Below are positions 14,783 through 20,557 of a stretch of 20,557 nt of DNA, piece by piece; the first letter of the stretch is position 1; every line of letters starts with the position of its first letter. The notes under the pieces are model-generated. The model saw nothing but the letters and a program-made list of their open reading frames with translations. It made no database searches and was not told where the DNA came from. The DNA lies in assembly GCA_023433925.1 (NCBI GenBank), contig JAEYTO010000093.1:1-20557 (forward strand), in the 5' to 3' direction. This DNA comes from Pseudomonadota bacterium. Its GTDB lineage: Bacteria > Desulfobacterota > Desulfovibrionia > Desulfovibrionales > Desulfovibrionaceae. The position numbers and the translations under genes are program-made.

Positions 14783-15466
14783 ATGCCCACGACGCGCAAT
14801 CGCCTGGCCCTGGAAATATTCGCGCCCATCGCCACGGACTACGAGCGCTGGTCACGGACCCTGAGCTTCTGGCAGGACCCGCGCTGGAGGCGCATGCTCG
14901 TGGACGGCCTGGATTTGCCGCCCGGCTCGCTGGTCCTGGACGTGGCCGCGGGCACGGGCCTCATCAGCCGCCTGCTCGCCAGGCAGGGCCAGCGCGTGAT
15001 CTCCCTGGACCAGAGCCTGCCCATGCTCGCCAGGGCCGGCGCACGCGGCGCTGCGGCCGTGAACGCCAGGGCCGAGATGCTGCCGTTCCCGGACAAGACC
15101 TTCGACGGCCTGACCGCCGGCTATCTCCTGCGCTACCTGGATGACCCGCTGGCAGGGCTGCGCGAACTGGTCCGCGTGGTGCGGCCGGGCGGCCGCGTGG
15201 GCCTGCTCGACTTCGGCCGGCCCAGGGGCCTGTGGGGGCCGTTGTGGCGGCTGTACGCCGGGCTTGGGCTGCCCGCGGCGGGCGCGCTCATCTCGCCCGG
15301 CTGGCGGCGCGTGGGCGGCTTCCTGCGCGCGAGCATAGAGGATTTCCATCGGGCCTGGCCAAAAACCGAGCTGGCGCGGCTCCTGACCGCCGCCGGCCTG
15401 GAGGACGTGCGCTGGGCCAATCCCTCCCTGGGCGGAGGGTTGCTGATCTGGGGGGCGCGCCCATGA
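14783..15466 (+). CDS. Class I SAM-dependent methyltransferase, UbiE/MenG-like
   Basis: 227 residues; the strong Shine-Dalgarno AGGAGG lies 6 bases before the ATG. The SAM-binding motif I is LDVAAGTGL (52-60), the acidic residue ending strand 2 is D76, then AEMLPFPDKTFD (97-108) and the post-motif VRPGGRVGLLDFGRP (133-147). This pattern is close to UbiE/MenG, the last C-methylation step of ubiquinone or menaquinone synthesis, but the specific substrate is not proved. Its stop overlaps the start of a UbiA-like gene (ATGA, 15463-15466), so the two proteins are probably made together, which supports a prenylated aromatic or lipid-like substrate. A respiratory anaerobe would be expected to have another, canonical MenG elsewhere. 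Confidence 0.88.
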   Translation: MPTTRNRLALEIFAPIATDYERWSRTLSFWQDPRWRRMLVDGLDLPPGSLVLDVAAGTGLISRLLARQGQRVISLDQSLPMLARAGARGAAAVNARAEMLPFPDKTFDGLTAGYLLRYLDDPLAGLRELVRVVRPGGRVGLLDFGRPRGLWGPLWRLYAGLGLPAAGALISPGWRRVGGFLRASIEDFHRAWPKTELARLLTAAGLEDVRWANPSLGGGLLIWGARP

Positions 15467-16293
15467 ACGATATGCGCGAACCGAGCGAAATGAGTGAAAC
15501 GCCCGGTACGGCCAGGGCCGCCGGCCTGTCCGATGCGGCCCTGGCAGCCGAGGCCGAGCCCTCGACCGGGGCCATGGCCCCGGCCTTCTACGCCCGCAGG
15601 GGCGGCCGGTGGGCCGATTTCCGGACCATCCTGCACCCGCCGTACACCGTGTGGAACATGTCCTTCGCGGCCATGGGCGCGGCCCTGGCCCCGGAGATCG
15701 ACTGGCGCGTGCTGGTCCTGATCCTGGCGGCCTTCCTGGCCGGCACGGGCATCGCCGCGCACGCCCTGGACGAGCTGAACGGCAGACCCTTGCGCACGGG
15801 CTTCAGCGACCGCGCCCTCAAGGGCATGGCCGTCCTGTCCCTGGCGGCGTCGTTTGCCTGCGCGCTGCTCTGCCTCCTGTTCGTCTCGGCCTGGATTATT
15901 CCCCTGGCGCTCGTGGGCGCGCTCCTCGTGGCGGCCTACAACCTGGAATGGTGGGGCGGGCTCGTGCACACGGACCTAGGCTTCGCCCTGAGCTGGGGCG
16001 GTTTTCCGGTGCTCGTGGGCTACTGGTCCCAGGCCGAGACGGTCACGCCCGGCGCGCTCCTGCTGGTCGCGACGGCCACGCTCATGAGCCTGGCCCAGCG
16101 CAGCCTGAGCACGCCCGCGCGCTTTCTGCGCCGCAAGGCCCGCTCGGGCGGGGCCGTGCTCGCCACGGCCGAGGGCGAGGCCCGCTGGGAGCGGGCGGAC
16201 ATGCTCGCGAGCTACGAGCGGCCCCTGCGCCTCCTGTCCTGGATGGCCCCGGCCCTGGCCTGCGCCATGCTGCTGGCCCGCCTGGGAGCTTGA
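15463..16293 (+). CDS. UbiA-like integral membrane protein with divergent active-site motif
   Basis: 276 residues. The start ATG at 15463 overlaps the preceding stop by four bases. After a soluble, Ala/Glu-rich N-terminus of about 50 residues, a HPPYTVWNMSFAAMG entry and about seven to eight membrane segments follow (66-275). The layout resembles UbiA prenyltransferases, but the first Asp-rich motif (normally NDxxDxxxD) reads AHALDELNGRPL (99-110), keeping only D103 and E104 as acidic residues; the second region is AAYNLEWWGGLVHTDLGF (157-174). UbiA enzymes move a polyprenyl chain onto an aromatic acceptor using Mg-diphosphate. The altered motif means substrate or even activity is uncertain. 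Coupling to a UbiE-like methyltransferase suggests a joint pathway on a prenylated compound. Confidence 0.65.
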   Translation: MNDMREPSEMSETPGTARAAGLSDAALAAEAEPSTGAMAPAFYARRGGRWADFRTILHPPYTVWNMSFAAMGAALAPEIDWRVLVLILAAFLAGTGIAAHALDELNGRPLRTGFSDRALKGMAVLSLAASFACALLCLLFVSAWIIPLALVGALLVAAYNLEWWGGLVHTDLGFALSWGGFPVLVGYWSQAETVTPGALLLVATATLMSLAQRSLSTPARFLRRKARSGGAVLATAEGEARWERADMLASYERPLRLLSWMAPALACAMLLARLGA

Positions 16294-16320
16294 GGCAAGG
16301 CCGGCACGCCGCACGATGTA

Positions 16321-16403
16321 GCCGGAGAGGGGCTCCGCGCCCCGCCAGACCGTCTGGGTCCCCCTCCGGACCTCAACCCGTCAGGGCCGCGGGCCCTTGG
16401 AAT
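16321..16403 (-). repeat. GC-rich intergenic repeat, copy A
   Basis: Read on the minus strand it has 'GATTCCAAGGGCCCGCGGCC', a spacer, then 'GGGGCGCGGAGCCCCTCTCC'. These blocks match in order and orientation the two hairpins at 17171-17235, so copy A is inverted relative to copy B and the two flank the HPP gene. It contains the stem GGGGC/GCCCC (16329-16333 with 16339-16343) and may end transcription of the UbiA-like gene. Confidence 0.5.
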
Positions 16404-16452
16404 CCGTGTTCTCGGTGTGGATATTTCCGGATCTGGCTGTGAAAGGCCATTC

Positions 16453-16494
16453 GTGACCTGGGTCACTGCGAGGCCGCTGGAGACAGGCTATCCT
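16453..16494 (+). promoter_or_regulatory. Promoter with CRP/FNR-like dyad upstream of the HPP gene
   Basis: GTGACC-TG-GGTCAC (16453-16466) is a near-perfect dyad of the form GTGA-N6-TCAC. A -10-like TATCCT is at 16489-16494, predicting a start near 16501 and putting the dyad centre at about -41.5. There is no recognisable -35 box. The layout matches that upstream of the atypical thioredoxin reductase. Confidence 0.5.
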
Positions 16495-16528
16495 TGGCGT
16501 GAACGTTTGACACAAGGGAGTTTGGCGC

Positions 16529-17152
16529 ATGGACAAGCGTTTCAACGCCGCGACGAGCGACTTCGGGCAAGCCCGGCCAGTCGATTCCGGTTTGGCCGGA
16601 GGCAGGGAAAGGGCTCTGCGCTATCTGGGCAAGATGCGCGGCCGCACAAGCTCGCCGCCATGCCCGTGAGCGCGCGAGGTCTGCTGGTCCTGGGTCGGGG
16701 CCTTCCTTGGCATCCTCGCCGTGTCCTTTCTCGGCCACAAGATGCTCGACGGCGGCGGGCCGCTCATGCTCGTGGGCTCGTTCGGCGCGTCGGCCGTGCT
16801 CATCTATGGCGCGGTGGAGAGCCCGCTGGCGCAGCCGCGCAACCTCATGGGCGGCCACGTGCTCTCGGCGCTCGTCGGAGTGGCCGTGGCCAAGCTCATC
16901 CCGGAGGCGGTCTGGATCTCCGCGCCGCTGGCCGTGGCGACCTCCATCGCGGCCATGCACGTCACGCGCACCCTGCACCCGCCCGGCGGGGCCACCGCGC
17001 TCATCGCGGTCATCGGCGGCGAGCAGGTGCGCGCCCTGGGCTTCCTCTACGCCCTGGCCCCCGTGGGCCTGGGCGCGCTCATCATGCTCGCCGTGGCCCT
17101 GATCGTGAACAACCTCTCACCCAAACGCCGCTATCCGCTGTTCTGGCGTTGA
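16529..17152 (+). pseudogene. HPP-family integral membrane protein interrupted by one in-frame TGA
   Basis: The ATG at 16529 has AAGGGAG 8 bases upstream. Codons 1-46 give an N-terminus ending YLGKMRGRTSSPPCP, codon 47 is TGA (16667-16669), and the same frame continues AREVCWSWVGAFLGILAVSF to a normal stop 160 codons later. Both sides match HPP proteins, in which a KMRG..SPP segment leads directly into a 'SW.GAFLGI' first membrane helix, so a single nonsense codon splits an otherwise intact gene. Family signatures are GSFGASAVLIYG, SPLAQPRN and HPPGGATALIAVIGG. HPP proteins have four membrane helices; some are linked to nitrite transport. The codon could be a real mutation, a base error, or recoding. 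Restart at GTG 16721 would remove most of the first helix and has no visible ribosome-binding site. Confidence 0.8.
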
Positions 17153-17170
17153 GCGTTTCGCACCCGAATA

Positions 17171-17235
17171 CGGGTTCCAAGGGCCTGTGGCCCTTGGCGG
17201 GAGAGAGTCCGAGAGAGGGCGCGGAGCCCTCTCTC
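17171..17235 (+). repeat. GC-rich intergenic repeat, copy B, with two hairpins
   Basis: The stem CCAAGGGCC-TGT-GGCCCTTGG (17177-17197) is followed by a 10-bp stem GAGAGAGGGC/GCCCTCTCTC (17211-17220 with 17226-17235). They lie between the convergent HPP and phosphatase genes and can serve as terminators for both. The sequence matches copy A (16321-16403) in inverted orientation. Confidence 0.6.
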
Positions 17236-17259
17236 GGCTGATTTGCAAATCGCGCTGAC

Positions 17260-18468
17260 TCAGGGCCGGTACTCCACGCCCAGCAGGCACATGTCGTCGT
17301 CCGGCGGCCTGTCGCCATAATCCACGGCCGCCTGGAAAACGGACTCCACGGCCTGCTCCAGGGGAAGCTCCCTGGCCTCGGCCAGCAGGCGGGCCAGGCG
17401 CTCCTCGCCGAACAGTCGCCCGTCACCCCCGCGGCGCTCGGATATGCCGTCGGTGTACAGGAACAGGCGGTCGCCGGCCGAGAGGCGCGCGTCGCCGGGC
17501 GGGAAAAGCAGGTCCGCGCCCAGGCCGATGACCGGGCCGTGGGCGGTCAACAGCTCGGCCTGGCCGTCGGCGCGCGCGAGCACGGGCGGCGGATGGCCGG
17601 CGCTCGCGTAGGCCAGGGAGCCGTCGGCCGTGTCCACGATGACGTATTGCGCCGAGAAGTAGCTGGCGAAGCGCTCGAAGGGGAATTCGCGCTCCAGCCG
17701 CTCCATGATGCGCTCGGGCGGGGCCACGGACTGGTCGGCATCGACCACGATCCCGGCGTCGGGCGACAGGAGCCGCGACACGGACACGGCCATCATGGCC
17801 GCGGACACGCCGTGCCCGCACACATCGAGCAGGAACAGGCCGGCCTTGCGCCCATCCAGGCGGAAGATGTTGAACATGTCGCCGCCCACGGCCTCCGAGG
17901 GCCGGAAACGCCAGGCGAGGTCGAGCCCCGGCACGCGCAGCCCGGGCTCGGGGAGCAGGCTCTGCTGGATGAGCGCGGCGGCGCGCAGGTCGCTGTCCAG
18001 GCGCTCCTTGTGCTCCAGGAGCCTCAAGCGGTGCTCCTCCAGCTCGGTCACGTCGTGGAGCACGGCCAGGGCCATGTCGCGGCCCTTGTGAGTCATGGGC
18101 CGGCAACAGAAGTCCAGGTGCTTGCGCTGGGGCCTGCCGCGCACGTAGAAGCGGCGCACGAGCCGGCTGCGATCGGGAATCTCGCCGGCCAGGGCCTTGG
18201 CGGCCGCGGCGCGCAGGCCGCAATCGCCGCAGCGCGAGGACTTGCCGCACTCCACGGCCTCTTCCACGGCATGCCCGCAGGCCAGGGCATTGCCGCAGCA
18301 GGTTCCCAGGATGTTCTGGCCCGGCTGACTGAACAGCTCCAGGAATCGCCGGTTGGCGTGGTGGATGCGCATCTCCTGGTCCAGGAGGAGCACCGCCGAC
18401 TCCATGTTGTCCAGGACGGCGTTGAGGAACTCCGTGGATTCCCGGAGGTTCTCGGGATCAATGGGCAT
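17260..18468 (-). CDS. PAS domain-PP2C (SpoIIE/RsbU-type) protein phosphatase
   Basis: 402 residues, predicted soluble. Residues 10-140 are a PAS domain with a cysteine cluster: C57, C58, C64, C74, C80 and C83, the last pair in a CGDC knuckle. A linker helix (about 142-168) leads to a PP2C phosphatase domain with metal-site motifs GGDMF (195-199), DVCGHG (215-220), YTDGISE (338-344) and DDD (390-392). Such enzymes dephosphorylate anti-anti-sigma-type serine or threonine phosphoproteins. No anti-sigma, anti-anti-sigma or kinase gene is in the window, so its target is unknown. The Cys-rich PAS could bind a metal, haem or iron-sulfur cluster and sense redox state (inference). The ATG has GAGG about 7 bases upstream. 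Confidence 0.93.
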   Translation of the reverse strand: MPIDPENLRESTEFLNAVLDNMESAVLLLDQEMRIHHANRRFLELFSQPGQNILGTCCGNALACGHAVEEAVECGKSSRCGDCGLRAAAAKALAGEIPDRSRLVRRFYVRGRPQRKHLDFCCRPMTHKGRDMALAVLHDVTELEEHRLRLLEHKERLDSDLRAAALIQQSLLPEPGLRVPGLDLAWRFRPSEAVGGDMFNIFRLDGRKAGLFLLDVCGHGVSAAMMAVSVSRLLSPDAGIVVDADQSVAPPERIMERLEREFPFERFASYFSAQYVIVDTADGSLAYASAGHPPPVLARADGQAELLTAHGPVIGLGADLLFPPGDARLSAGDRLFLYTDGISERRGGDGRLFGEERLARLLAEARELPLEQAVESVFQAAVDYGDRPPDDDMCLLGVEYRP

Positions 18469-18497
18469 ATGCTGGCCTCGCGCGGTCTGTCGGGCTC

Positions 18498-18512
18498 GAG
18501 GAATTATTCCTC
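18498..18512. promoter_or_regulatory. Perfect 15-base palindrome in the divergent control region
   Basis: GAGGAATTATTCCTC is a perfect dyad around its central base. It begins at the predicted transcription start of the phosphatase gene, a place typical of repressor operators. Confidence 0.5.
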
Positions 18513-18518
18513 ATGCCG

Positions 18519-18547
18519 AGCATACCCGATTTCCCGCCGCTTGCCAG
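18519..18547 (-). promoter_or_regulatory. Predicted promoter of the PAS-PP2C gene
   Basis: On the minus strand CTGGCA (18542-18547), a 17-base spacer and TATGCT (18519-18524), each matching four of six consensus bases, predict a start near 18512. A 7-bp hairpin TTCCCGC/GCGGGAA (18531-18553) spans the spacer and -35. Confidence 0.4.
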
Positions 18548-18563
18548 CGGGAAAGCCCCTTGC

Positions 18564-18589
18564 GGCCTGATGTCCGGGCCTGATGTACG
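18564..18589 (+). repeat. Tandem 13-base direct repeat in the divergent control region
   Basis: GGCCTGATGTCCG is followed directly by GGCCTGATGTACG, 12 of 13 identical. It lies between the two divergent promoters, 56 bases before the regulator's ATG, and may bind a protein, perhaps the regulator itself. Confidence 0.5.
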
Positions 18590-18593
18590 GGCA

Positions 18594-18622
18594 TTGTGTT
18601 TCGTTCTGTTTCATGGAATCAT
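18594..18622 (+). promoter_or_regulatory. Weak candidate promoter of the PAS-AAA+ regulator
   Basis: TTGTGT (18594-18599), a 17-base spacer and AATCAT (18617-18622) would start transcription near 18630, consistent with the ATG at 18645 rather than those upstream. The matches are weak. Confidence 0.25.
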
Positions 18623-18644
18623 GATTCAAACAATCAGGCAGGTC

Positions 18645-20147
18645 ATGACCCACAGTCAGCTCCCCTTGTTCATTCAGTCGGCGCCGGTGGTCACCGGCCT
18701 TTACGCCTCGCCCGTGTGCCTGCTGCCGCTGCTGGACGAGCTGCCCATGGCCGTGGCCCTGCTCACTCCCGAGCGGCGCGTGGCGGCCATCAACAGGGCC
18801 GCCGAGGTCCTGACCGGCTATTCGCGCGAGGAGGTCCGGGGCGTGCCCTGCATGTACGTCCTGCGCGGCAGCCATTGCCTGGAGGGCTGCCCGGCGCGGA
18901 CAATGGGCGTCGAGTGCGGGCGCCGGAGCCTGGAGGGCGACGTGCTCACCCGCGAGCGCCGGAAGGTGCCCGTGCGGGCCACCCTGGCCCCGGTGGTGGA
19001 TGCCTCGGGCCGGCTCGCGGGCTTTCTGGAGAGCCTGGAGGACCTGCGGCTCATCCGCGAGCTGGGCGCACGCCGCTCCGAGGCCCTGGGCTTCCAGCAC
19101 ATCATCGGCGGCAGCCCGGGCATGGCGCGCATCTTCCAGATTCTGCCCGGCATCGCCCAGACCGATTCCCCGGTGCTCGTCACCGGCGAGACCGGCACGG
19201 GCAAGGATATGCTCGCCGAGGCCATCCACAAGGCCTCGCGCCGGGCTAAGGGCCCGTTCATCAAGGCTGCCTGCGCGCTGCCGGAGGCGCTCCTGGAGTC
19301 CGAGCTTTTCGGCCACCGCCAGGGCGCCTTCGCGGACGCGCTGGAGAGCCGGCCGGGCCGTTTCCGCATGGCCCAGGGCGGAACGCTCTTCCTGACCGAG
19401 ATCGGCGACCTGCCCCTGTCCCTGCAAGCCAAGCTGCTGGCCTTCCTGGACGATCAGGTCATCCATCCCCTGGGTGCCGCCCGAGGCGTGCGGGTGGACG
19501 TGCGCATCATCGCGGCCACCCACCGCGACATGGAGCAGATGGTGGCCCAGGGCCGCTTCCGCCAGGATCTGCTCTTCCGCCTCAACGCGGTGCGCCTGCA
19601 TCTGCCGCCCCTGCGCGAGCGCGGCGACGACGTGCGCCTGCTCCTGGATCATTTCCTGCGCGCCGTCTCCAACCAGTCCGGCAAGCCCGTCTCCGGCTTC
19701 AGCGAGGAGGCCCTCGCGATCCTGCGGGCCTTCGCCTATCCGGGCAACGTGCGCGAGCTGCGCAACATCGTGGAGTATGCCGTGAACGTCTGCTCCGAGG
19801 AACGCATCGGCCGCGCGCACCTGCCGACATATCTCACGGATCTTCAGGATTTCAAGGACTTCCAGGATTTCAAAAGCGGGCTCGCCCGCGCTCCGGCGCG
19901 GCCTGCCGGGCAGCCCGACGTCGTGGTCGCCGGGGAGGCCGAGCCTGAACCGGCCGAGGCTGTCCCGGGCGGCGACGGGCCGCTCGCGCCGCCCGCCTCG
20001 GGCGAGATATGGCCCGACGTGGAGCGCAGGATGATCCTGGACGCCCTGGTGCGCGCCGGCGGGAGGCGCTCCAAGGCGGCCGAGCTTCTGGGCTGGGGCC
20101 GCAGCACGCTGTGGCGCAAGATGAAGACCTACGGCATGGATGGCTAG
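18645..20147 (+). CDS. PAS-AAA+-Fis regulator with degenerate sigma-54 interaction motifs
   Basis: 500 residues from ATG 18645 (MTHSQLPLF), chosen for an AGGCAGG just upstream; in-frame ATGs at 18621 and 18513 are possible. Residues 28-140 form a PAS domain with C69, C78, C82 and C91. Residues 150-385 are an AAA+ domain like NtrC-type enhancer-binding proteins: Walker A GETGTGK (181-187), ESELFGH (218-224), FRQDLLFRLN. Two key motifs are changed: the sigma-54 loop GAFTGA reads GAFADA (227-232), and Walker B LFLDE reads LFLTE (248-252). Residues 463-497 are a Fis-type helix-turn-helix (RRSKAAELLGWGRSTLWRKM). A linker contains QDFKDFQDFK (401-410). It resembles proteins such as TyrR or Rhodobacter NtrC that lack GAFTGA and act without sigma-54. 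It is translationally coupled to the NifX-like gene. Confidence 0.9.
   Translation: MTHSQLPLFIQSAPVVTGLYASPVCLLPLLDELPMAVALLTPERRVAAINRAAEVLTGYSREEVRGVPCMYVLRGSHCLEGCPARTMGVECGRRSLEGDVLTRERRKVPVRATLAPVVDASGRLAGFLESLEDLRLIRELGARRSEALGFQHIIGGSPGMARIFQILPGIAQTDSPVLVTGETGTGKDMLAEAIHKASRRAKGPFIKAACALPEALLESELFGHRQGAFADALESRPGRFRMAQGGTLFLTEIGDLPLSLQAKLLAFLDDQVIHPLGAARGVRVDVRIIAATHRDMEQMVAQGRFRQDLLFRLNAVRLHLPPLRERGDDVRLLLDHFLRAVSNQSGKPVSGFSEEALAILRAFAYPGNVRELRNIVEYAVNVCSEERIGRAHLPTYLTDLQDFKDFQDFKSGLARAPARPAGQPDVVVAGEAEPEPAEAVPGGDGPLAPPASGEIWPDVERRMILDALVRAGGRRSKAAELLGWGRSTLWRKMKTYGMDG
19842..19873 (+). repeat. Short in-frame tandem repeat in the regulator linker
   Basis: CTTCAGGATTTCAA (19842-19855) is repeated with one extra base at 19859-19873, encoding alternating DFK and DFQ triplets between the AAA+ domain and the DNA-binding domain. 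It is more AT-rich than its surroundings. Confidence 0.6.
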
Positions 20148-20149
20148 AC

Positions 20150-20503
20150 GTGGCGGAACCGCGCAAGAACAAGATCGTCATACCCCTGCACGAGGACGAC
20201 GTGGCCCCGCGCTTCGACATGGCCACCGAAGTATGGGTCGGCGTTCTGGGCGAGGGCGGCGCCTGGATCGAGGAGCGCACCCTGGTCCTGCCCCAGGCCT
20301 CGGCCGAGAACCTGTGCAACCTCATTCTCAGCGAAGCGGCCGGCACGGTCATCTGCGGTGGCATCGAGGACGAGTTCTTCCAATACCTGCGCTGGAAGCG
20401 CGTGGACGTCCTCGACTCCGTGCTGGGCCCCCGCGACAAGGCCGCCCAAGCCCTGGCCAGGGGCGAGCTCAAGCCCGGCGATATTCTGTTCGGGCCGGAA
20501 TAG
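20150..20503 (+). CDS. NifX/NifB-family iron-molybdenum cluster-binding protein
   Basis: 117 residues. The start is a GTG at 20150, 2 bases after the regulator's stop, implying translational coupling; no ATG lies in frame nearby before a conserved block. The sequence KIVIPLHEDDVAPRFDMATEVWV followed by a helix and TVICGGIEDEFFQYL fits the small NifB/NifX/NafY ribonuclease-H-like fold that carries Fe-Mo or other Fe-S precursors. The window contains no nif genes, so a role in nitrogen fixation is not supported. In sulfate reducers such proteins also occur with regulators and other metal clusters (for example the Orp complex). It might deliver or sense a cluster for the neighbouring Cys-rich PAS regulator (inference). 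Confidence 0.82.
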   Translation: MAEPRKNKIVIPLHEDDVAPRFDMATEVWVGVLGEGGAWIEERTLVLPQASAENLCNLILSEAAGTVICGGIEDEFFQYLRWKRVDVLDSVLGPRDKAAQALARGELKPGDILFGPE

Positions 20504-20524
20504 GGCCGGAATCAGGCCGGAATC
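20492..20524 (+). repeat. Three tandem 11-base repeats spanning the stop codon
   Basis: GGGCCGGAATA (20492-20502), GGGCCGGAATC (20503-20513) and AGGCCGGAATC (20514-20524) follow each other with at most two differences. The TAG stop lies at the first junction, so repeat number affects the 3' end of the gene. Confidence 0.75.
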
Positions 20525-20537
20525 GGGGGAGGGAGAA

Positions 20538-20557
20538 CCCCTTTTCGAGAAAAGGGG
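20538..20557 (+). terminator. Hairpin at the window end
   Basis: CCCCTTTT-CGAG-AAAAGGGG is a perfect 8-bp stem, 35 bases after the stop of the NifX-like gene. It may be its terminator or the start of an intergenic palindrome; the sequence after it is not in the window. Confidence 0.5.

Noticed and set aside
16453..16466. A Rex-type operator reading of the dyad before the HPP gene
   Set aside because: Rex sites have AT-rich TTGTGA/TTGTTAA half-sites with TTAACAA-like symmetry; the GTGACC/GGTCAC core fits CRP/FNR-type spacing better.
16417..17241. A 274-codon plus-strand frame over the HPP gene
   Set aside because: It is frame-shifted relative to the HPP coding frame and translates to Arg/Ala/Gly-rich sequence without domains.
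20150..20503. Nitrogen-fixation gene cluster
   Set aside because: Only a single NifX/NifB-like small protein is present, with no nifHDK, nifE or nifN in the window; such proteins are common outside nif clusters.

Overview
The window is high-GC bacterial chromosomal DNA and most resembles a sulfate-reducing deltaproteobacterium of the Desulfovibrio group. That is an inference from gene content: paired zinc-ribbon and Nif3 genes, an NADPH-motif-less thioredoxin reductase, an HPP-family membrane protein, Cys-rich PAS sensors, an enhancer-binding-type regulator next to a NifX/NifB-like protein, and palindromic intergenic repeats. It cannot be proved from the sequence alone. I see no transposase, integrase, phage gene or CRISPR array.

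Layout. 1-1760: a secreted beta-helix protein with its terminator. 1811-2290: the RNase P RNA gene (minus strand), its terminator and a promoter embedded in the terminator of the next gene. 2299-4411 (minus): zinc-ribbon coiled-coil protein, Nif3-like protein, and a CAU-anticodon tRNA with a near-consensus promoter. 4412-5740: structured non-coding DNA, then an atypical thioredoxin reductase with a CRP/FNR-like dyad upstream. 5767-6651: queuosine-precursor transporter (yhhQ type). 6914-8525: diguanylate cyclase. 8601-11371 (plus): two linked family-4 glycosyltransferases. 11381-14162 (minus): an sppA lipoprotein protease followed by an AhpF/thioredoxin-reductase fusion. 14195-14582 (minus): an 86-residue membrane protein with its own terminator and promoter dyad. 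14783-16293 (plus): a class I methyltransferase and an unusual UbiA-like membrane protein overlapping by four bases. 16321-17235: an HPP-family gene interrupted by one in-frame TGA and flanked by inverted copies of a GC-rich intergenic repeat. 17260-20503: a PAS-PP2C phosphatase divergent from a PAS-AAA+ regulator that is followed by a NifX/NifB-like protein.

How the genes may work together. Much of the window concerns redox state and signalling. Two flavoprotein disulfide reductases are present, one with and one without recognisable NAD(P)H motifs. The NADPH-less reductase and the HPP gene carry matching dyads (GTGACC-N2-GGNCAC-like) at about -41, so one CRP/FNR-family activator could control both. 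The phosphatase and AAA+ regulator each carry a Cys-rich PAS domain and share a 176-base divergent control region with a perfect 15-base palindrome and a tandem 13-base repeat. The regulator has lost the GAFTGA loop and the Walker-B aspartate normally needed for sigma-54 activation, so it probably does not work as a standard sigma-54 activator. The regulator, phosphatase and NifX-like trio is the best candidate here for an undescribed system.
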